The notes under the pieces: generated by a model
The model's database searches: none
What the model was told of the DNA's origin: nothing
What the model saw: only the letters and a program-made list of their open reading frames with translations
Program-made: the position numbers and the translations under genes
DNA from: Candidatus Woesearchaeota archaeon
GTDB lineage: Archaea > Nanobdellota > Nanobdellia > Woesearchaeales > JAFGLG01
DNA length: 64,000 nucleotides
Assembly (NCBI GenBank): GCA_016928155.1
Contig: JAFGLG010000017.1
Location: 1 to 64,000 of the forward strand
Reading direction: 5' to 3'
Part shown: piece by piece, positions 35,476 through 43,401 of the stretch
Numbering within the stretch: the stretch's first letter is position 1
Layout: each line of letters opens with the position of its first letter

Positions 35476-37084
35476 CCATATCACTCGTCACTATGGTTTC
35501 GTCCTTCATCTCTACACCCTGTTTCCTTGAGCTCTCCAGTATGTCTTTGAGGTTTGTGAGCACTCTCTGCTCCTGGGCGTCGTCCAGGCCGCACAGGTCC
35601 TTCAGCGCGGATCCGACATGGGGCAGGAATTTCTCTATATAGCTCCTTTTCTGGAGCTCGTCTCCGACCCTTCTTTTCTTGGCTACATATTTGTACAGCT
35701 GCCTGCCGCATTCCTGCAGCGCCAGCTTTATCTCCTTGCTGATTTCCGGGTAATGGGCGATCGCTTCTTTTGCCTCTGATGTGAAAGGCGCCCATACTGA
35801 TACGAAATGTACCAGTATGACGACTGGGCCGACCGGCAGCGAGTTCTGGCTCTGCTGCAGCCCGTATGACCTCCATGTGGTCTCGGTTATCGCATCTGTT
35901 ATGGCGCAGGCTCCTTGCTGATACAGCAGCGGCACCCGGTTGGCGAACCTGAGCACAGTTGCGCTCTTCTCTGCCTCAAGCTGCCCGCCATATGCTATCC
36001 CTGCTTCGATGACAAACGGATTGCCCCTGTATACGCTCGGCGGTCTTGAGGTTGAGGCATAGAATTCTGCCTGGAATTCCTTCTTCATCCCTTTCAGAAC
36101 AAGCTCGTGGCCGAGTGGGCTGATGCAGTCAGTGGGGGGCGCTATTATCTTGGTGTCATGGATCGCTTTTATCAGCCTTTCAGCCTGGTCCCTGCTCACG
36201 CTCTCCGGTTTCACATTTGTTAGGACTGATGCTTTTTGGCATATCTCTTTTGCAGTGCCCGGACCGACCCGGGAGAATTCTGTGACAAGGAACTGCTGCA
36301 GTGTTCTCGTCTCAGTGTTGTTCAGCATCTTTATCAGGACGCCTAGCTCCACGCCGTGAGGGTGCGGTTTTATCTCCTTCGGCTCTGCCGGCAGTTCATC
36401 AGTGGCCCGCGGGAATATTATCTGCTCTGCCTTTGGATTGGTATAGACGAAGGTCGCATGGGGGTTTATGGTCGCTGTCTCCTTCAGGTATTCATCGACG
36501 CTCTGCGGCCCTTTCTGGTATGATGCCTCTAGGTCAAGCTCGAGCCTGGTGCCGTGGTCCTTGTTCCATTCAACTGATTCCTCTTTCTTGACGTCAGGAT
36601 GGTTCTTCTGCGTGTCGATATGGAGTTCGCAGTAGTTTGCAGGCTCATTCGACCCTGTCTTTGAGGTGATCCTGATCGGCCTTCCTGTTGTGAGCTGGCC
36701 GTACAGCGCAGCTGCGCTGATTCCGATGCCCTGCTGACCTCTTGCCTGCTTGAGGGTGTGGAATTTGCTCCCATAGAGAAGCTTTGCGAATATCTTGGGT
36801 ATCTGTTTCTTCACGATCCCGGGCCCGTTGTCCTCGACAATTATCCTGAAGCGGTCATTCCCCATGTCTATTATCTCCACTGATATTTCAGGGAGTATCT
36901 TCGCTTCCTCGCATGCGTCAAGTGAATTGTCGACTGCTTCCTTCACTGCGGTCAGCAGTGCCTTCCTTTTGTTGTCGAAACCGAGAAGATGCCTGTTCTT
37001 CTCGAAGAATTCTGCGACCGATATCTCGCGTTGCTTTGTCGCCATCTGCTCGGCGATATTTGATTTGTCACCCTCTTTTGTCAT
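35468..37084 (-). CDS. top6B: DNA topoisomerase VI subunit B
   Basis: The 538-residue protein has the GHKL ATPase fold: [18 protein letters not shown] (N box), [14 protein letters not shown] (G1) and [18 protein letters not shown] (G2). The H2TH and transducer domains follow, including the conserved [15 protein letters not shown] and [11 protein letters not shown] segments. ATP binding dimerises B and drives strand passage. Operon with the KH protein upstream (36-bp gap) and Top6A downstream (overlap). The family member is complete. An MgATP-binding surface with all named motifs is visible. Confidence 0.97.
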   Translation of the reverse strand: MTKEGDKSNIAEQMATKQREISVAEFFEKNRHLLGFDNKRKALLTAVKEAVDNSLDACEEAKILPEISVEIIDMGNDRFRIIVEDNGPGIVKKQIPKIFAKLLYGSKFHTLKQARGQQGIGISAAALYGQLTTGRPIRITSKTGSNEPANYCELHIDTQKNHPDVKKEESVEWNKDHGTRLELDLEASYQKGPQSVDEYLKETATINPHATFVYTNPKAEQIIFPRATDELPAEPKEIKPHPHGVELGVLIKMLNNTETRTLQQFLVTEFSRVGPGTAKEICQKASVLTNVKPESVSRDQAERLIKAIHDTKIIAPPTDCISPLGHELVLKGMKKEFQAEFYASTSRPPSVYRGNPFVIEAGIAYGGQLEAEKSATVLRFANRVPLLYQQGACAITDAITETTWRSYGLQQSQNSLPVGPVVILVHFVSVWAPFTSEAKEAIAHYPEISKEIKLALQECGRQLYKYVAKKRRVGDELQKRSYIEKFLPHVGSALKDLCGLDDAQEQRVLTNLKDILESSRKQGVEMKDETIVTSDMDE

Positions 37085-37120
37085 TTGCCTGGTCCCCTTC
37101 TGGGTTATTTATTAATTTTT

Positions 37121-37672
37121 CTATAGGTTCCTTTCTGCAAATTGTCTCATCTGCAATTCTTTGTATCTTTTCTCGAGCCATTTGTAGACATTCTTGTGCG
37201 GGCTTCCGTTCAGCAATGACTCGACTGCTCTCCTTGCGATTGTCGCTGACTCTGCCTCTCCGATTATTCCGATTGTCTTTCCGTACACAGAGACAGAGCA
37301 TCCTGTCAGGGTCTCTATTGTCTTCCTTGTCTTGCCGCCTGTCCCTATCACTCTTCCTTTTATCCTTTCCATGTGGCTTTTCTTGTCCTTGACATAATCT
37401 GTGACCTCAAGGATCTCGAGGACATAATCCTGTTTTGTGAGTAGCAGTGCAATCTCGGGATTGAATCCGCGGCCGATCGCTTTGATGATCTCTCTCGCTG
37501 AATAAAGCCCTATTGCATCATTTCCTGTTATCGTCACATCCCCTTCCTTTGAATCTATATCCAGGTTGGAGCTGGTCGCTTCTTCGAGCTGTGCTTTTGT
37601 CTCTCCGTTCTTTCCTATCAGTACAGCTATCCTTTCTTTTGGTATTTTGAGATCATACGCGAATTCTGGCAT
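37121..37672 (-). CDS. KH-domain RNA-binding protein, Pno1/Dim2-like
   Basis: The 183-residue protein has two KH domains: KIPKERIAVLIGKNGETKAQLEEAT (GxxG as GKNG, near 19-22), and RIKGRVIGTGGKTRKTIETLTG (GTGG). The C-terminal PHKNVYKWLEKRYKELQMRQ is characteristic of archaeal Pno1/Dim2, which binds the 3' end of 16S rRNA during maturation with Nob1/RIO. Archaeal genomes commonly place this gene next to rio1 or top6; here it precedes top6B. Its promoter lies below a tandem palindrome array (37729-37808), which could control the whole operon. Confidence 0.9.
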   Translation of the reverse strand: MPEFAYDLKIPKERIAVLIGKNGETKAQLEEATSSNLDIDSKEGDVTITGNDAIGLYSAREIIKAIGRGFNPEIALLLTKQDYVLEILEVTDYVKDKKSHMERIKGRVIGTGGKTRKTIETLTGCSVSVYGKTIGIIGEAESATIARRAVESLLNGSPHKNVYKWLEKRYKELQMRQFAERNL

Positions 37673-37728
37673 ATTAGGCCTTCTTGCCTGCTTCTTTTTT
37701 AACTTTTCTATACTAAGAACAAACTTAC

Positions 37729-37808
37729 ACTTACAATGTAAGTAATTCTTTACCTACAATGTAAGTATTAATACTCACAATGTAAGTATTATACCTACAT
37801 TGTAAGTA
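37729..37808. promoter_or_regulatory. four tandem ACTTACAATGTAAGT-like palindromes
   Basis: Four near-palindromic sites with core TACAATGTAAGTA start near 37729, 37752, 37773 and 37793, spaced 23, 21 and 20 bp, about two helical turns. Thus all face the same side of the DNA. They lie 57-136 bp upstream of the pno1-like gene, just beyond its TATA-like region. The layout suggests cooperative binding of a dimeric regulator controlling the pno1-top6B-top6A operon or the plus-strand region. Not a CRISPR: spacers are too short. Confidence 0.65.
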
Positions 37809-38513
37809 TAAAAAGATACCAAAAGAGACTCAATGATAATAAGAATATCAACAATCCCAAAACAAATATTTACTAATTAGTAACAAAAATCGAAACATAT
37901 AAATATAAGTTATGCCTATACAATGGTAACAGATTTGGTTGTCAATCAAATCATCATGCTAACCACCTCTTTTTCCCTAGCAAAGCACTGCAAAGTGCTT
38001 TGCCAGGGTTTTTATGCTCATCAGCTCTTGCTTATTTCTTCTTGATTCGATAGAACTGGAAAATGCGCTTTTTCAGAGCAAAACAAAATCTTTATATACT
38101 CATGAAATCATTGATTGGATATACCGAATTTGCACAAATGGGTCCTTTTTTGAGCAGAAACCTTGTGTTTCGGCAGTGATATCAAGCCACTCTTGTGCAA
38201 TACAGCCCGTCACGAGAGTACCCAACAGAGCATACGATGAGGGAGTGATTCGCTACCGCTTCCATTATCAAGCGATGAGTTTGGGAGTTAGTGCATCGGG
38301 CATCATATTCATTGTCATAAGATCACATATTGCAGAAGAACACTTTCATTTCATCATTAGGGGTTGGTTAGGGTATTAGTTCTGATGTAATTTGTGAGTA
38401 GGATGATTATTAAAATGAGAAAGGCTATTTCACATTCATTGGATCACTCAGTTTTGGCTGATTTGGATTATTTTGGGGAGTGAGTAGCTTTTTCTTTGAT
38501 AGGAGGGAAATAA
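37809..38513. other. intergenic region, one doubtful ORF, possible small RNA
   Basis: No convincing gene is seen. A TATA-like stretch (ATATAAATATAAG, about 37898-37910) precedes GATTTG-N9-CAAATC and a stronger hairpin with a T-run at 37980-38013, so a small RNA of about 80 nt is possible. A 121-codon frame at 38014-38379 has no ribosome site, odd composition and no recognisable family, and I doubt that it is coding. Within it, CGCTT-N8-AAGCG (near 38249) is another hairpin. The last 100 bp contain the dnaG leader with a strong GGAGGG site. Confidence 0.4.
37980..38013 (+). terminator. strong hairpin with T-run
   Basis: GCAAAGCACT (37980-37989) pairs fully with AGTGCTTTGC (37994-38003) around loop GCAA, a GNRA tetraloop. 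The stem is followed by CAGGGTTTTT. It looks like the end of a plus-strand transcript, probably the putative small RNA that starts near 37930. Confidence 0.55.
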
Positions 38514-38514
38514 A

Positions 38515-39789
38515 ATGGGTAAGATAAGCCCGGTATCTGCAAAATATATAGTCCATACCACTATTGATATTGAGGGTGTTGTTGACAGGCCTGATGTCAT
38601 TGGCGCGATTTTCGGCCAGACAGAGGGATTATTGGGATCTGATCTCGAGCTCAGGGAGCTCCAGAGGTCTGGAAGGATTGGCAGGATTGAGGTCGATGTC
38701 GAGACAAAGAACGGTAAGACAAAGGGCAATATAATAATCCCTTCTTCGCTTGACAAGGCTGAGACATCCATCATTGCAGCTGCCTTGGAGATCATCCAGA
38801 GGATAGGTCCGTGCAATGCGAAGATCAAGGTCGAGAACATCGAGGATGTCAGGATTTCTAAGAGGAATTTTGTCATAGAGAGGGCCAAGGAACTGCTGAA
38901 AGGCCTGATGGACAATGTCCTGCCTGACTCGCAGGAGCTCACCGATGAGGTGGCCTATTCTGTGAGGATTATGGAGTGCCAGGAGTACGGGAGGGAGCGT
39001 CTTCCTGCAGGCCCCGCGATCGACGAGTCTGACGAGGTCATTGTGGTCGAGGGCCGGGCTGATGTCCTTAACCTCCTGAAGCATGGCATCAAGAACTCTA
39101 TCGCAATAAACGGCACCAACATACCTCAGACCATAATGGAGCTCTCCAGGAAGAAGATCGTGACTGTCTTTGTCGACGGTGACAGGGGCGGTGATCTGAT
39201 AATTAAGGAGATCCTTGAGGTCGGCGAGATAGATTATGTTACAAAGGCCCCTGACGGCAAGGAAGTCGAGGAGATCACAAAGAAGGAGATCCACAAGGCT
39301 TTGAGGAGCAGGATGACTGCTGAGCAGGCCAAGCTTGAGATAGGCGCGAGGAAGGACCTTGATCAGGAGAGGTCCAGGAGGCCTACGATAAGCAATGGCA
39401 ACAGGGATCAGAGGCGTGATTTCCAGCAGAAGAGGGATTTCAGGCCGCCTGAACAGAGGGACAGGCCGCAGCCGCCGGTGCAGAGGCCCAGGATCACTGA
39501 TGAGGAGAAGGCCAAGTTCAAGGAGATGCTTGAGGGCCTTATCGGGACAAGGGGTGCTTTTGTGCTAGACGACAAGCTGAACATCCTAGGCAAGGTCCCC
39601 ATTACAGAGCTCCAGTCCACACTGAAGAGCCTGAACAGGGGAATCTATGCTGTTGTCATGGACGGCAACATCGACAAGAACCTGCTCCAGATGGCAGAGA
39701 GATCGCAGGTGAAGTTCCTTGTCGCCATGGACGCAAAGGTCAAGCCGACCGGCCCGCACATCACTATCGTGACAGGCGCGAACCTTTGA
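38515..39789 (+). CDS. dnaG: archaeal DnaG-like primase / exosome subunit
   Basis: The 424-residue protein has the archaeal DnaG N-terminal domain (KYIVHTTIDIEGVVDRPDVI, IFGQTEGLLGSDLELRELQ), and the central Toprim domain with DEVIVVEGRADVLNLLKHG (about 172-190) and TVFVDGDRGGDLI (catalytic acidic residues). A charged linker (about 290-325) and C-terminal domain follow. In archaea this protein binds the RNA exosome and can also make primers. A perfect GGAGGG site lies seven bases before the ATG. Metal ligands are intact. Confidence 0.95.
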   Translation: MGKISPVSAKYIVHTTIDIEGVVDRPDVIGAIFGQTEGLLGSDLELRELQRSGRIGRIEVDVETKNGKTKGNIIIPSSLDKAETSIIAAALEIIQRIGPCNAKIKVENIEDVRISKRNFVIERAKELLKGLMDNVLPDSQELTDEVAYSVRIMECQEYGRERLPAGPAIDESDEVIVVEGRADVLNLLKHGIKNSIAINGTNIPQTIMELSRKKIVTVFVDGDRGGDLIIKEILEVGEIDYVTKAPDGKEVEEITKKEIHKALRSRMTAEQAKLEIGARKDLDQERSRRPTISNGNRDQRRDFQQKRDFRPPEQRDRPQPPVQRPRITDEEKAKFKEMLEGLIGTRGAFVLDDKLNILGKVPITELQSTLKSLNRGIYAVVMDGNIDKNLLQMAERSQVKFLVAMDAKVKPTGPHITIVTGANL

Positions 39790-39843
39790 TGTCATGATCT
39801 GTGATTCAAAAAAAATTTAAGTAGGGACCTCTTGGGGATACTC

Positions 39844-40251
39844 ATGATTAGTTCAAAAGAGCTGTCTGGGTGGGCACTGGATTATGTCAGGAGCAGGGAT
39901 GCCCATTTCAGGAGGATTCAGGATATCGCCCGGCGGGGTGATGATTTTTTTGTTAAGTTCTCTGATAGGGAAGTGCTCTATCTTATTGAGCCTGACATGA
40001 AGGCTGATTCCTTGGATAAGGATAAGAACTATGTTCTTGTGACCCTGAATACAAAGAAGAATTTTGATGCGCTGATAAGGGTTTGGCCGGATCTGAAGGC
40101 CATCAGGGGCCTTGCTGTGTGGTTTGTGAATCCGAATTCAGCGAATGAGACCAAGTGGATGATCAATCCTTATATCCATTCCAAGATATGTGATGATGAA
40201 TCTCTGAAGACCGGCCTCAAGGCCATGTTCGACACTGTTGATGTAATCTGA
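39844..40251 (+). CDS. hypothetical protein, conserved-looking
   Basis: The 135-residue product has a mixed alpha/beta pattern with VLVTLNTKKNFDALIRVWPD, IRGLAVWFVNPNSANETKWM and no membrane segments. I recognise no family. The ATG at 39844 comes 25 bp after a TATA-like AAAAAATTTAAG, suggesting a leaderless message. It follows dnaG on the same strand but likely with its own promoter. The alternation of hydrophobic strands (LYLIEP, YVLVTLN, LAVWFVNP) suggests a small sandwich fold. Confidence 0.6.
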   Translation: MISSKELSGWALDYVRSRDAHFRRIQDIARRGDDFFVKFSDREVLYLIEPDMKADSLDKDKNYVLVTLNTKKNFDALIRVWPDLKAIRGLAVWFVNPNSANETKWMINPYIHSKICDDESLKTGLKAMFDTVDVI

Positions 40252-40313
40252 TTTTTTCTTATGAAGATATTTTGTAGTTCGCATCATCCTCTGCCTTGTG
40301 ATATTTCTAGAGA

Positions 40314-40421
40314 GAAAATTCAAGTGGCCACGACCAGATTCGCAGAGCGAATCTGGATAAATCCTGATTTTATCCCTTGGATTTTCAGATGGGTCAAGGG
40401 ATTAGGGCAAAGGATCAAGAG
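40314..40421 (+). repeat. dispersed hairpin element, copy B
   Basis: Outer ends GAAAATTCAAG and CCCTTGGATTTTC, inner stem CCAGATTCGC/GCGAATCTGG (40334-40343 with 40347-40356, loop AGA), and tail GGGCAAAGGATCAAGAG at 40405-40421 match copy A in order and spacing. It lies between the convergent ends of the gene at 39844 and the PRC-barrel gene. Confidence 0.8.
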
Positions 40422-40475
40422 GGTTAGTGCAAAAATATCTTGGCTAACAGTACAAAAAGATTAGAAAAAGAAACT

Positions 40476-40748
40476 TTATTCCTTCTCTTCTTCCGGATTA
40501 TAGGAAGGCACAGCTGATTTGCTTATCACCATGATGTCACCTATGGCCTTGACCAGCTGGTGCGGGATGATGACTCCTTTCGCGCTTCCCAGGACCCGGT
40601 TAAGGAAACTTGATTTTGTGGACTTGACTCTCCAGCCGAACACCTTGTTTTTTGTGAGGATTGCCTCTTCGACATCGCCGAAATAATCGCCATTGTCTGT
40701 GAAGACTTTCATCTCATAGGATTCGCTGATTTTCTTCATCTTGATCAT
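40476..40748 (-). CDS. PRC-barrel domain protein
   Basis: The 90-residue product is one PRC-barrel: MKVFTDNGDYFGDVEEAIL, then VFGWRVKST and GVIIPHQLVKAIGDIMVIS. This small beta-barrel occurs in archaea as a stand-alone domain with roles in RNA metabolism, cell division (CdpB-like proteins) and photosynthesis in bacteria. GGAGGGG lies five bases before the ATG, a strong site. It is single-gene and convergent with the hypothetical gene at 39844; the hairpin element B lies between. A cell-division role is possible but not shown. Confidence 0.85.
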   Translation of the reverse strand: MIKMKKISESYEMKVFTDNGDYFGDVEEAILTKNKVFGWRVKSTKSSFLNRVLGSAKGVIIPHQLVKAIGDIMVISKSAVPSYNPEEEKE

Positions 40749-40872
40749 TTTTCCCCTCCTTTAGTGTAACTTGGATAAAAAAGTGATACCAAGACCAATG
40801 CCAGATGCCTATATAAAGTTTTCGTCATAATCTATAAAAAGGCAAGGCTTCCCCAACAGGAAGTATTTAAAA

Positions 40873-41595
40873 ATGGATAATCTGCTGATTGTCGGGACTT
40901 CTCACATTGCAAGCCAGAGTGTGAAGGAGGTGAATGAGGCTTTTGAGGGTTTCAGGCCTGATATCATCGCTGTTGAGCTTGATCCCCATCGCCTCTATGC
41001 CCTGACCCATAAGCAGAAGGGCTTCTCTTTCAGGGATGCCATGAGTGTGGGTTTCACCGGTTTTCTCTTCAGCCTGATCGGAGGCTTCATCCAGAAGAGG
41101 CTCGGCAGGATTGTCGGCATGGATCCTGGCTCTGAGATGCTTGAGGCAGTGAGGATTGCAAAGGCTAAGAAAGTGAGGTTTGCGCTGATTGACCAGGACA
41201 TCCAGATAACCTTGGCCCGTTTCTCGAAATCCCTGACATGGAGAGAGAAATTTAGGATTGTGGGTGATATTTTCTCTGGAATATTCTTCAGGAAGAGGCA
41301 GATGAGCAAGTATGGGCTGGATTCCATTGACCTTGATAAGGTGCCTGAGCAGGAGCTCATCAGGAAGATGATAAGCATCATCAGGAAGCGTTATCCTAAC
41401 ATATATAAGGTGCTTATCCATGAGCGCAACAGGTACATGGCTGATCGCTTGTCATATATTCTGGAGCATGAGCCTGACAGGAGGGTCCTTGCTGTTGTTG
41501 GTGCAGGCCATAAGGATGGCATGGAGAAGATGCTTTCTAAAGGGGCTGCCCCTGCTTCTCCTGACTACTCTTTCTCGTATGAATTCAAAAGCTGA
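40873..41595 (+). CDS. TraB-family (pheromone shutdown) protein
   Basis: The 240-residue protein has the TraB/GumN-like motifs: LLIVGTSHIASQSVKEV (GTxH), DIIAVELDPHRLYAL (VELD, R) and HERNRYMADRLSYIL, ending AVVGAGHKDGM (GxxH). The fold belongs to the TIKI/Tiki-EreA-ChaN metallo-hydrolase superfamily, so a peptidase-like activity is proposed. A hydrophobic hairpin (TGFLFSLIGGFIQKR, about 62-75) may touch the membrane. It has its own TATA box and precedes the M50-like gene by 58 bp. Substrate unknown. Confidence 0.88.
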   Translation: MDNLLIVGTSHIASQSVKEVNEAFEGFRPDIIAVELDPHRLYALTHKQKGFSFRDAMSVGFTGFLFSLIGGFIQKRLGRIVGMDPGSEMLEAVRIAKAKKVRFALIDQDIQITLARFSKSLTWREKFRIVGDIFSGIFFRKRQMSKYGLDSIDLDKVPEQELIRKMISIIRKRYPNIYKVLIHERNRYMADRLSYILEHEPDRRVLAVVGAGHKDGMEKMLSKGAAPASPDYSFSYEFKS

Positions 41596-41653
41596 TGCAC
41601 AAAGCGAAGAACAGGGAAAAATTTTTAATATACAGGCCGTTTAAAAAGCTGTA

Positions 41654-42388
41654 ATGTCAGATCTATGGTATAATATCAAGAGGTACGGCCTTTTCAGCGC
41701 TGAAGAGACCAAGTACTTGGTGATATCTATCCTTGTACTGGGACTGGTTGTGGGCTATGATGATGGCAGGCCTGTGTTCAATGCTGCTCTTTGGAGCTTT
41801 AATCTGCTGAATTCAGTGCTGATCGTTGCTCTGACTATCTTGGTCAACCAGATTGGCCACCGTATCGCTGCCCTTTCCATAGGCCTGAGAGCTGAGTTCA
41901 AGATATGGTATGCCGGCATCATCTTTGCGCTCATCATTGCAGTGGTGACGAGAGGCAAGTTCTGGTTCCTCCTTGTGCCAGGGGGCATAATTGTCCATCA
42001 TATGATGGGCCACAGGATGACTTATTTCAGATATGGCCTGAATTATTGGGCTATTGCGATGGTTGCGACAGGCGGGATTCTGGCCAATGTGATGCTCGCC
42101 CTTTTCCTTAAGATAATCATGGCGACGCCTTTGGCAAATCCTTTGGTCGAGAAGGCCCTTCTCGTGAATATAGTCTATGCTTTTGTGAATATGCTCCCTA
42201 TCCCTCCGCTTGATGGCTCGCATCTTTTCTTCTCGTCAAGGGCAACATACTCTTGGGTCTTTGGTTTTGTCCTTGGCCTTTGCCTCCTGCTCTATTTCAC
42301 GAATTTCTGGCTGAGCCTGCTCGGCGCTGTGGTCATAGGGACTATTGTCTGGATAATGTTCCTTTACTTCATCGAGGTGCCTGGATGA
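41654..42388 (+). CDS. M50-family membrane protein with degenerate zinc motif
   Basis: The 244-residue protein has six hydrophobic segments and the S2P fold landmarks: the place of HExxH is NQIGH (65-69), and NMLPIPPLDG (179-188) keeps the third zinc ligand. Archaeal M50 proteases have HELAHK in this context, followed by AEFR as seen here (RAEFKIW). Losing the first His and the catalytic Glu makes proteolysis very unlikely, so this may be a pseudoprotease acting as a membrane scaffold or decoy. It is followed by an overlapping small membrane protein (4 bp), so the two may act together. Confidence 0.8.
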   Translation: MSDLWYNIKRYGLFSAEETKYLVISILVLGLVVGYDDGRPVFNAALWSFNLLNSVLIVALTILVNQIGHRIAALSIGLRAEFKIWYAGIIFALIIAVVTRGKFWFLLVPGGIIVHHMMGHRMTYFRYGLNYWAIAMVATGGILANVMLALFLKIIMATPLANPLVEKALLVNIVYAFVNMLPIPPLDGSHLFFSSRATYSWVFGFVLGLCLLLYFTNFWLSLLGAVVIGTIVWIMFLYFIEVPG

Positions 42389-42735
42389 GGATGCTGAGAG
42401 GCAGGAGAGGCCTGGAGTATTACATGGACTGGGCTGAGATCTTTTTCTTCATCCTGCTGGTGATTGGCTTTGTGCTCTCCCTGTCCACAGGGAGCGCTTT
42501 TGTCAGCTATGTCATCATCATCCTGACAGGGCTTTTGTCAGGGCGCATCCTGCATGACAGGAAGCATAAGGGCAAATTCCCTTATTATCTCATAATAATA
42601 GGTTTCCTGCTCGGTTATCTGATTGGGAATTTCTATGCCAACACCAAGGTGCTGATGTTCTTATTCATTGTCGTCAACATATTCAGCTACTGGCTTCATG
42701 AGAAAGGCTATATGGAGAAGGGTCTTTTTTCCTAG
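42385..42735 (+). CDS. small four-helix membrane protein
   Basis: The 116-residue product has a basic start (MRMLRGRRG), and four hydrophobic stretches, WAEIFFFILLVIGFVLSL, FVSYVIIILTGLLSG, YYLIIIGFLLGYLIG and VLMFLFIVVNIFSYWL, with short loops. No family is recognised. The ATG overlaps the M50-like stop (ATGA), so its translation is coupled to that gene. It may be the membrane partner of the pseudoprotease. It converges with the gene at 42732. Confidence 0.7.
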   Translation: MRMLRGRRGLEYYMDWAEIFFFILLVIGFVLSLSTGSAFVSYVIIILTGLLSGRILHDRKHKGKFPYYLIIIGFLLGYLIGNFYANTKVLMFLFIVVNIFSYWLHEKGYMEKGLFS

Positions 42736-43238
42736 CTTCCTATCGGCAGGCTGTATCTCCATATATTGTATGCAAAGTTGAGTTTGCTGAAGAGGTCGAA
42801 TTTCTCTCTTTCATCCATTGTGACAAATTCTGCTGACGTGCCGGCTGTCTGGAGCTGCTGGTCCATCATCCTGTACCTGATGACCTTTTCAGCTGTCTTG
42901 TAGCTCATTGAGTCAGCGTCTGTCTTCATCTGCTCAGGTATGAGATCATATGCTTCTTCTTTCCTGGCGCCGGATGGAGTGCTTTCAGTGTATGCCTGGT
43001 ATGGCATTGCCTCCTGCTTCTGGTGTCTCGCGATATAATTGAAGAATTCCTTCATCTTGTCAGATATGCGTGAATATGGGGCTGGATGAGATCTGGTATC
43101 TTTCACAGGCCCGGGCATGCTCTCTTCTTTTGCCTTCACAACAACCTGTCTTATCTCATCCTCTATTGTCTTCTGGCTTGCGCTTTGGAGTGCCTTCTGC
43201 ACAAGCATCTCAAGATAATCCTTGTCCCCTTTTTTCAT
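42732..43238 (-). CDS. hypothetical helical protein
   Basis: The 168-residue product is charged and helical (KDYLEMLVQKALQSASQKT, ISDKMKEFFNYIARHQKQE) with a C-terminal FDLFSKLNFAYNIWRYSLP. I recognise no domain. The ATG at 43238 is preferred: GGTGG lies just upstream, and a TATA box (TTTAAAAATTTA, 43268-43280) is 30 bp away; starting further upstream would place the start in the promoter. It is divergent from hef, so the two may share regulation. Function unknown. Confidence 0.6.
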   Translation of the reverse strand: MKKGDKDYLEMLVQKALQSASQKTIEDEIRQVVVKAKEESMPGPVKDTRSHPAPYSRISDKMKEFFNYIARHQKQEAMPYQAYTESTPSGARKEEAYDLIPEQMKTDADSMSYKTAEKVIRYRMMDQQLQTAGTSAEFVTMDEREKFDLFSKLNFAYNIWRYSLPIGS

Positions 43239-43401
43239 ATCCCACCTTTGATGTCTTGATTTTGTTGTGGGGAGATTTAAAAATTTAATCATCCGGTGGC
43301 TCCTGTTTTATCACAGCAACAGCTTAAATAGATTTAAATAAACACTCCTCACTGGACACCCCTCAATAACCTATTTAAATGCAGGATGATGCTTCTGCAG
43401 G

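Noticed and set aside
37729-37808. CRISPR array
   Set aside because: Repeats of about 15 bp with spacers of 5-8 bp are far too short, and no cas gene is present.
38200-38300. Brief similarity of CAGCCCGTCAC to the 3' part of 16S rRNA
   Set aside because: Only about ten bases agree and the surrounding conserved 16S segments are missing, so it is probably chance.
38014-38379. 121-codon frame in the dnaG upstream region
   Set aside because: No ribosome site, odd composition and no recognisable family; hairpins in the region suggest non-coding DNA.
42253-42384. Upstream extension of the small membrane protein
   Set aside because: It would overlap the M50-like gene by 130 bp; the ATG at 42385 has the ATGA coupling used throughout the window.
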